Below, one piece after another: positions 7,676-11,301 of a stretch of DNA of 11,301 nt; position 1 is the first letter of the stretch, and the number at the start of each line of letters is the position of its first letter. The stretch covers positions 1 through 11,301 of the forward strand of contig MU603068.1 in NCBI GenBank assembly GCA_025201865.1. Reading direction: 5' to 3'. The notes beneath the pieces were generated by a model. The model did not search any database, was not told the DNA's origin, and saw nothing but the letters and a program-made list of their open reading frames with translations. Source of the stretch: Ramicandelaber brevisporus. Taxonomy: Eukaryota; Kickxellomycota; Ramicandelaberales; Ramicandelaberaceae. The translations under genes and the position numbers were made by a program.

Positions 7676-8939
7676 GCTGCAGAAATACAGGTAGAGACAA
7701 ATTGTCATCATCATCTTCCTCTCGAATCTCGCCTTCCTCCAAATCTGAATAAATATCTTCGTAAATTGCCGCTGAAGTTGAAGCTGATGTAATGCCTACC
7801 GGTGGTACATTTGAAGTCCATCCATTGTAACTGACACTGCTGCTGATTCCGTTGATGTCAATTTGATGAGGACGTTGCACTGGACCAATATATGAATATC
7901 TGATATAGCATATTTTCTCACGAATATTAGCATTAAGCAAGCCACCATGTATGAGCCTATAGGCTCCACTGGGGTCAAACTGGAGCAGTTGACTGTTTTG
8001 ATAAATGGCTGTTGCAAGATTATTGAGGCACAGGTCGTAATAGACCAGCGCCTCCAATGAATATTCATGCTGAACGCAATTGACATCTGTAATAATGATA
8101 TTATTATTAATATTCATATTAAAATAGCTCTTGCGGAATACTATGATGTATAGTGTGGCTGGAGTAGTATGATATCTATAGCTCAAACCACTTGGATTGC
8201 ACTTGTGTCTGCACAATGATCTACCAGTCACCAGTTTCTCTAAGTCACAGTGACCTGTAGCGCTAATACCAATGTAATCCATATTAGTAGCATTCATATT
8301 GTAACATCTGCAGCTATGTAGCTTCTCGACCAATGGGCGGCACAGATGATCATAGGTGTCTTCCATCTTGACACTCCATGCACGTCTAGCAAACGAATTG
8401 AGTAGAATATCGACGATATCGTTTTTATCTGAAGATTGTTGCTTTGCTTCAGCCAACAAATTGATAAAAGTGTCGATGTGATCGTGACTGAGCGACTGAA
8501 TTGAGGAAGCAAGCCTCGCTATATTAGACGAGTGAGGTACGAGTTGATTCGCTAGTAACAAGAACTGCTCCAGCAAGTCTCGCCATATGATCAAATGCCA
8601 GTCCAATTCCATATCTTTAAGTTTCATCAAAATTTTATTGAGGGTATTGATCCACGTTTTGTCTCGAGCAAGGAATACCACAATCGCAATACCATTTGGA
8701 GTGCTGAGTGGTTTGGGGTGAGCTGGCTGAGAATCACGCACAGGTGAGCGAGAGCGCGAGCGAGAATCACGACGTCGTCTACCTCGCGAATCACGAGAAC
8801 GAGAGCGAGAGCGCGAACGAGAATTACGGTGTCGTCTACCTCGCGAATCACGAGAGCGAGAGCGAGAGCGCGAACGAGAATCACGACGTCGCCTATCTCG
8901 CGAATCACGAGAGCGATGTGGACGATAGTGAGCACGCAT
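6852..8939 (-). CDS. RS-repeat protein with catalytically degenerate USP-like domain and polyglutamine
   Basis: The first ATG is at 8939 (the frame is open a little further) and gives 695 residues. Residues 9-68 are three 19-residue Arg/Ser repeats as in SR-type splicing proteins. Residues about 82-352 resemble a USP fold: GIAIVVFLARDKTWINTLNKIL at the Cys box, QQSSDKNDIVDILLNSF, LYIIVFRKSYF (264-273), EYSLEALVYYD (292-302), TAIYQNSQLLQFDPS (310-324) and CYIRYSYI (344-351). The Cys-box Cys is missing, the His-box His aligns with Leu308, and the Asp after FD is Pro323, so no protease activity is expected. Then come an acidic patch (394-412), 13 Gln (421-433) and basic nuclear-signal-like tracts (KRAR, KKKKKNKK, RKKRRR). 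RS plus dead USP recalls Sad1/USP39 of the tri-snRNP, but its zinc finger is absent, so orthology is not claimed. The last 50 residues cross promoter-like DNA and are doubtful. Confidence 0.75.
6896..6995 (-). promoter_or_regulatory. Probable promoter of the homeodomain gene (TATA-like box and CT-rich tract)
   Basis: On the minus strand TATAAAA lies at 6995-6989, followed by an A-run (6979-6971) and a C/T-rich tract (about 6970-6912), then the ATG at 6773. This is the arrangement expected at a fungal transcription start. It lies inside the open C-terminal end of the upstream gene, so either the genes overlap or that reading-frame tail is not translated as drawn. Confidence 0.4.
7641..7679 (-). 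repeat. Polyglutamine tract, almost pure CAA
   Basis: Thirteen consecutive Gln codons (residues 421-433), nearly all CAA with CAG near the start. The near-purity makes it prone to length variation. It directly follows the acidic EEGEIREEDDDDN patch. Confidence 0.9.
8748..8927 (-). repeat. Three 57-base tandem repeats coding the RS domain
   Basis: The motif CTCGCGAATCACGAG recurs at 8783, 8840 and 8897, exactly 57 bases apart, giving three copies of a 19-residue unit (RDSRGRRRRDSRSRSRSRS type). Because the unit is a multiple of three and lacks stops, it is also open in other frames of both strands, which explains the overlapping frames seen there. Confidence 0.9.
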
Positions 8940-9845
8940 TGAATGTGTTTCTTGCAATTTGGAGCAGTGAAGTTGTTGCGATGAATGAAAAAGGGAAGAA
9001 GAAGCAGGGTGTTGTTGACAGAAAATGAAGCTAATAGTTTCTTGTTGTTATTGTTGCTGTGGTTGTTGTTGTCACTGTTGCTGTCCTTGTTGCATTTCAG
9101 GACAGTGAGAACACAAAGCGGCGTATTAAACTGAATATGTGATCGACGGTGGATGCTAATTTGATCGCTAATCGTTTTAATTACAGATTTTTTTGGTTGA
9201 CTGGTTGAGTTTAGTGTTCCGTGTCTCGTTTGATAACAGCAAGTGTTGCAAGCTAATAAAGACAAAAAAGGCAATTATGACTGGCTACAGTCAGGAGTTT
9301 AACATAGAACTGTAGCATGGTGAGCCATTTGCCTGTTTATGTGTGTGTGTAATTGTGGCGGCAAGAGTGGTTTACAGTTTAAGTTCCTTTTTATCTCTTT
9401 GTTGATCCTTCTTTTTAATGCTACTTTCAATTCCTCTTTCCATTTCCTAAGAGAGCTGTGCAGTGCAGTGCTGTGTGCATTGTTCCCAATTAAATAAAAT
9501 ATCTTCCATGGACGAAAGAAGATGAAAAGGTCATGTGAGTTGTTGCCAGTCGATGAATGAGCGGATATGACTGTGTGGAACAACAACTAGGTGACACATG
9601 GCAGGACGTAGAGCATGAAAAGAGAAGAGACGAGGACACGGTACGGATTCCGAGTGAACAAGCGAAAACAAAGAGAATGTAATGATGATTAAGTGTGTCA
9701 ACGGGGGGAATGGACTGCACGCACAGCTTGATGGAGATGAAGGGAATTGAAGTGCATTTAAATGAAAAAATATCAAAATTAGAAGTTAAAGAATAAAAGA
9801 TGTGGGCAGCGTCGCTTAATCTTTTGACGAAGAGCAGCATCTGCA
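8940..9845. other. Spacer between LRR-like gene 3' end and RS-gene 5' end
   Basis: About 0.9 kb without a convincing gene. The part near 9030-9100 is GTT/GCT-rich (CAA/CAG on the minus strand) and is likely RS-gene leader. A (TG)n run lies near 9340-9351, and GCAGT repeats lie near 9459-9473. Minus-strand ATG frames of 80-130 codons (9299-9882) overlap one another and look like chance. No RNA gene is seen. Confidence 0.5.
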
Positions 9846-10770
9846 TCACACACACAAGAGAGTTGGCATTGCGGCCACCCATTCAACAAGTACCTGGGAA
9901 CACTCTTCACTAAGAATAACAGTAGGAAACGCCAAGCGGACTAACAGGTGTGAATGGCTTTGAATGGGTTTGTTGAGAATACGCTTGATTAGTTTCAATG
10001 CTGACTTGGGATCGATCAGCACCACATTCTCAAACGACACTTCCCTAAGTTTTGGAAGCAATACCAGCCAAATCAAAACAGCAAGTGATACGCTGCATCC
10101 ATCAATGTCTATTTTATCCAAGTGGCTGCTCAAGATATCGCCAGATGCTGCCTGCAGGTTGTAATCTAAGCGGAGACTTGCTGGAGCAACCAAGTTAATT
10201 GTTTGCAGTTTTGGAAGCAGATGCACTAGTCGCCTTAGGTCCAGCGTAGCTTCAACGATATGCTTGGCACTTGGATGAGATGCTAAAGCGCTGTGGTCAT
10301 ATGCCAGTATAAAATACGTGAGCCATGGGTTCGCTCGGAGGATGCGCTCCAAGTCAGTCTGGTCAATCATTCCATCTAGTCTCATCCATTTCAGATTTGG
10401 CCAATGTCTCGTGCAGATGGCTAAACAAGCAGCTCTAAAGTCCTCGATAGAATGCACACAAAAGTCTGATTCATAGATGTGGAGCCCCTGGAGACTGGGA
10501 AATCTCTCAGGCGTTATGCAGTTTGGATCAAATACATCTGCTCGATGGCAACAAAGAGTAAGAGTTAGGTTCTCAACTAGCTGAAACACCACTGACTTGT
10601 CACTGAAATACCGGCCATTCACTTGGGACGCGCAGGTTCTTGCATTGTGCCCAGCGTATAGCGCAATGGTGAGCAGATGTGGTGCTAACGCATGGCACTG
10701 ACTTACTGAAGGTGGGAGTATAGCTGCAATTGGATAACCGTCCAAAATAAGTCTTGGAATGTTCAGTGGA
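9846..10770 (-). CDS. Leucine-rich-repeat-like (F-box/LRR type) protein, main exon
   Basis: This exon encodes about 308 residues with irregular LRR-like units: IPRLILDGYP, VENLTLTLCC, FPSLQGLHIYESDF, WPNLKWMRLDG, LPKLQTINLVAP, LDKIDIDGCS and LPKLREVSFENVVL, ending at TGA 9848-9846. Such units resemble the LRR part of F-box proteins that choose substrates for SCF ubiquitin ligases, but no F-box is visible. The frame opens at a GTG immediately after a TAA, so there is no ATG start and an upstream exon is required. An acceptor TTGTGAG/T at 10771/10770, with CTGAC as possible branch point near 10797, joins in frame to the exon at 10853-10923. The C-terminus (ECSQVLVEWVAAMPTLLCV) contains a possible donor (CAG/GTACTT), so the true end is also open to question. 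Confidence 0.65.
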
Positions 10771-10852
10771 CTCACAAGGAACACTTACGAACTGTCAGGA
10801 AAGTGCCGCACTCCAAAATTTGACCAGTAGGGCTATCCGTGTCGCTGATCAC
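10771..10852 (-). other. Candidate 82-base intron of the LRR-like gene
   Basis: GT (GTGATC) at 10852 and AG at 10771 on the minus strand flank 82 bases holding a CTGAC branch-like motif. Removing it joins NLDKRTSPS to PLNIPRLILDG in frame. The donor is weak; a perfect GTAAGT (10789-10784) lies inside this segment and could be an alternative donor, so the exact borders are uncertain. Confidence 0.4.
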
Positions 10853-10923
10853 GATGGTGAAGTCCGTTTGTCGAGATTCAGGTACAGCTCGGAGATATCG
10901 TCGTTCAAAGTGGCCGTGTTTGC
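10853..10923 (-). CDS. Candidate upstream exon of the LRR-like gene
   Basis: One frame reads ANTATLNDDISELYLNLDKR, with G/C-ending codons and an LRR-like ISELYLNLD segment similar to the VENLTLTL unit of the main exon. It is bounded upstream by an acceptor-like TTTCATAG (10931-10924) and downstream by a GTGATC donor. A second frame (DFTIVISDTD...) is also open to 10790, so a different splice pattern or a frameshift is possible. The first exon with the ATG is not identified; a short minus-strand ATG frame at 11044 is one candidate. Confidence 0.4.
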
Positions 10924-10931
10924 CTATGAAA

Positions 10932-11084
10932 GGTATAGTAAACTGTTTATTTTCAATTTTATAGTCTCTCTAGTCAAAGATAGGGAATGGGCCAACACGC
11001 CCCCACTCAAAAAAAGCAGTCGAGCTTTCCATGCACTCCCTCATCTCGGCAAAAAAAACATAACGAACTCCGTTTGGTCATCTC
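10932..11084. promoter_or_regulatory. Divergent intergenic region
   Basis: The 5' end of the minus-strand LRR-like gene and the plus-strand gene at 11085 face away from each other across this AT-rich stretch with A-runs (11008-11014, 11051-11058), so it likely holds both promoters. It may also contain a small first exon of the LRR-like gene. Confidence 0.35.
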
Positions 11085-11301
11085 ATGACAACTGCAGATG
11101 GAAAGGAGGCGGCCGCTGCTGCCTACCTGGTGCCTCGGCTTGAGATATTGCTTAAACGGTGTATAGCCAAAGCAGAAGAATACAAGCAGCATCGATCAAC
11201 AGTGTCTGATATTGGCGTCAACTCCTGCTCTCACCCTGGTGTTCACCGAGTTCTAGCGCTTCTACAGTTCATTTTGAATCATGATTTTGCAGACGACGAA
11301 C
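11085..11301 (+). CDS. Hypothetical protein, N-terminal 72 residues; runs off the right edge
   Basis: The only plus-strand gene supported here. ATG at 11085 follows an in-frame TAA at 11061 and the frame stays open to the window end. The peptide begins MTTADGKE, then an Ala run, then an amphipathic helix-like stretch (YLVPRLEILLKRCIAKAEEYKQH) and SHPGVHRVLALLQFILNHDFADDE. The alternation of Leu/Ile with charged residues fits an alpha-helical soluble protein. No family is recognised. Support comes from coding-like composition and the clean upstream stop; the first base of the next codon is at 11301. Confidence 0.6.
   Translation, partial: MTTADGKEAAAAAYLVPRLEILLKRCIAKAEEYKQHRSTVSDIGVNSCSHPGVHRVLALLQFILNHDFADDE

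Noticed and set aside
8708-9028. Plus-strand repeat peptide (SENHDVVYLANHE units) opposite the RS repeats
   Set aside because: It is the antisense shadow of the 57-base repeats; no independent evidence for a plus-strand gene.
8627-9274. 215-codon minus-strand frame overlapping the RS repeats
   Set aside because: It starts at TTG and stays open mainly because the 57-base repeats have no stops in this frame; the RS frame is the one with a recognisable domain.
9299-9882. Three overlapping minus-strand frames of 81-130 codons
   Set aside because: They overlap each other in different frames in AT-rich spacer and show no domain; treated as chance.
1-11301. tRNA or rRNA genes, CRISPR arrays, transposase or reverse transcriptase genes, terminal repeats
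   Set aside because: No T-loop-like motifs, spaced direct repeats of CRISPR type, or mobile-element protein motifs were recognised on either strand by reading; a tRNAscan-SE or repeat search was not possible.

Overview
The window is nuclear DNA from a eukaryote, most likely a fungus and possibly an early-diverging zoosporic (chytrid-like) one. The main reasons are an OPT-family oligopeptide transporter start, a U-box/WD40 Prp19 splicing factor, monocistronic genes with few short introns, glutamine-rich tracts and microsatellite-rich spacers. The fungal assignment is moderately supported; the lineage is a guess.

Layout: all recognisable genes except the last are on the minus strand. (1) 1-424: 5' end of an oligopeptide transporter that continues off the left edge. 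(2) 425-1801: about 1.4 kb without a convincing gene, rich in simple repeats. (3) 1802-3538: PRP19. (4) 3678-4520: a two-RRM RNA-binding protein with strongly GC3-biased codons. (5) 4521-4958: spacer. (6) 4962-6773: glutamine-rich protein with a C-terminal TALE-like homeodomain lacking the usual DNA-contact Asn, and an N-terminal stretch resembling the C-terminal half of a ubiquitin-specific protease (USP) fold. (7) 6852-8939: RS-repeat protein with a USP-like domain that lacks the catalytic residues, an acidic patch, polyglutamine and basic NLS-like tracts. (8) 8940-9845: spacer. (9) 9846 to about 10923: a spliced leucine-rich-repeat-like protein whose 5' end is uncertain. (10) 11085-11301: start of an unknown plus-strand gene running off the right edge.

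The conserved part (PRP19, the RRM protein, the transporter) is ordinary housekeeping. The unusual part is the pair at 4962-8939: two adjacent same-strand genes that share a plan (degenerate USP-like segment, polyglutamine, basic region) and whose reading frames are only about 80 bases apart. One is RS-rich like the splicing pseudo-protease Sad1/USP39; the other carries a homeodomain. They may be diverged tandem relatives, or, less likely, exons of one gene. No tRNA, rRNA, CRISPR array or intact mobile element was recognised.
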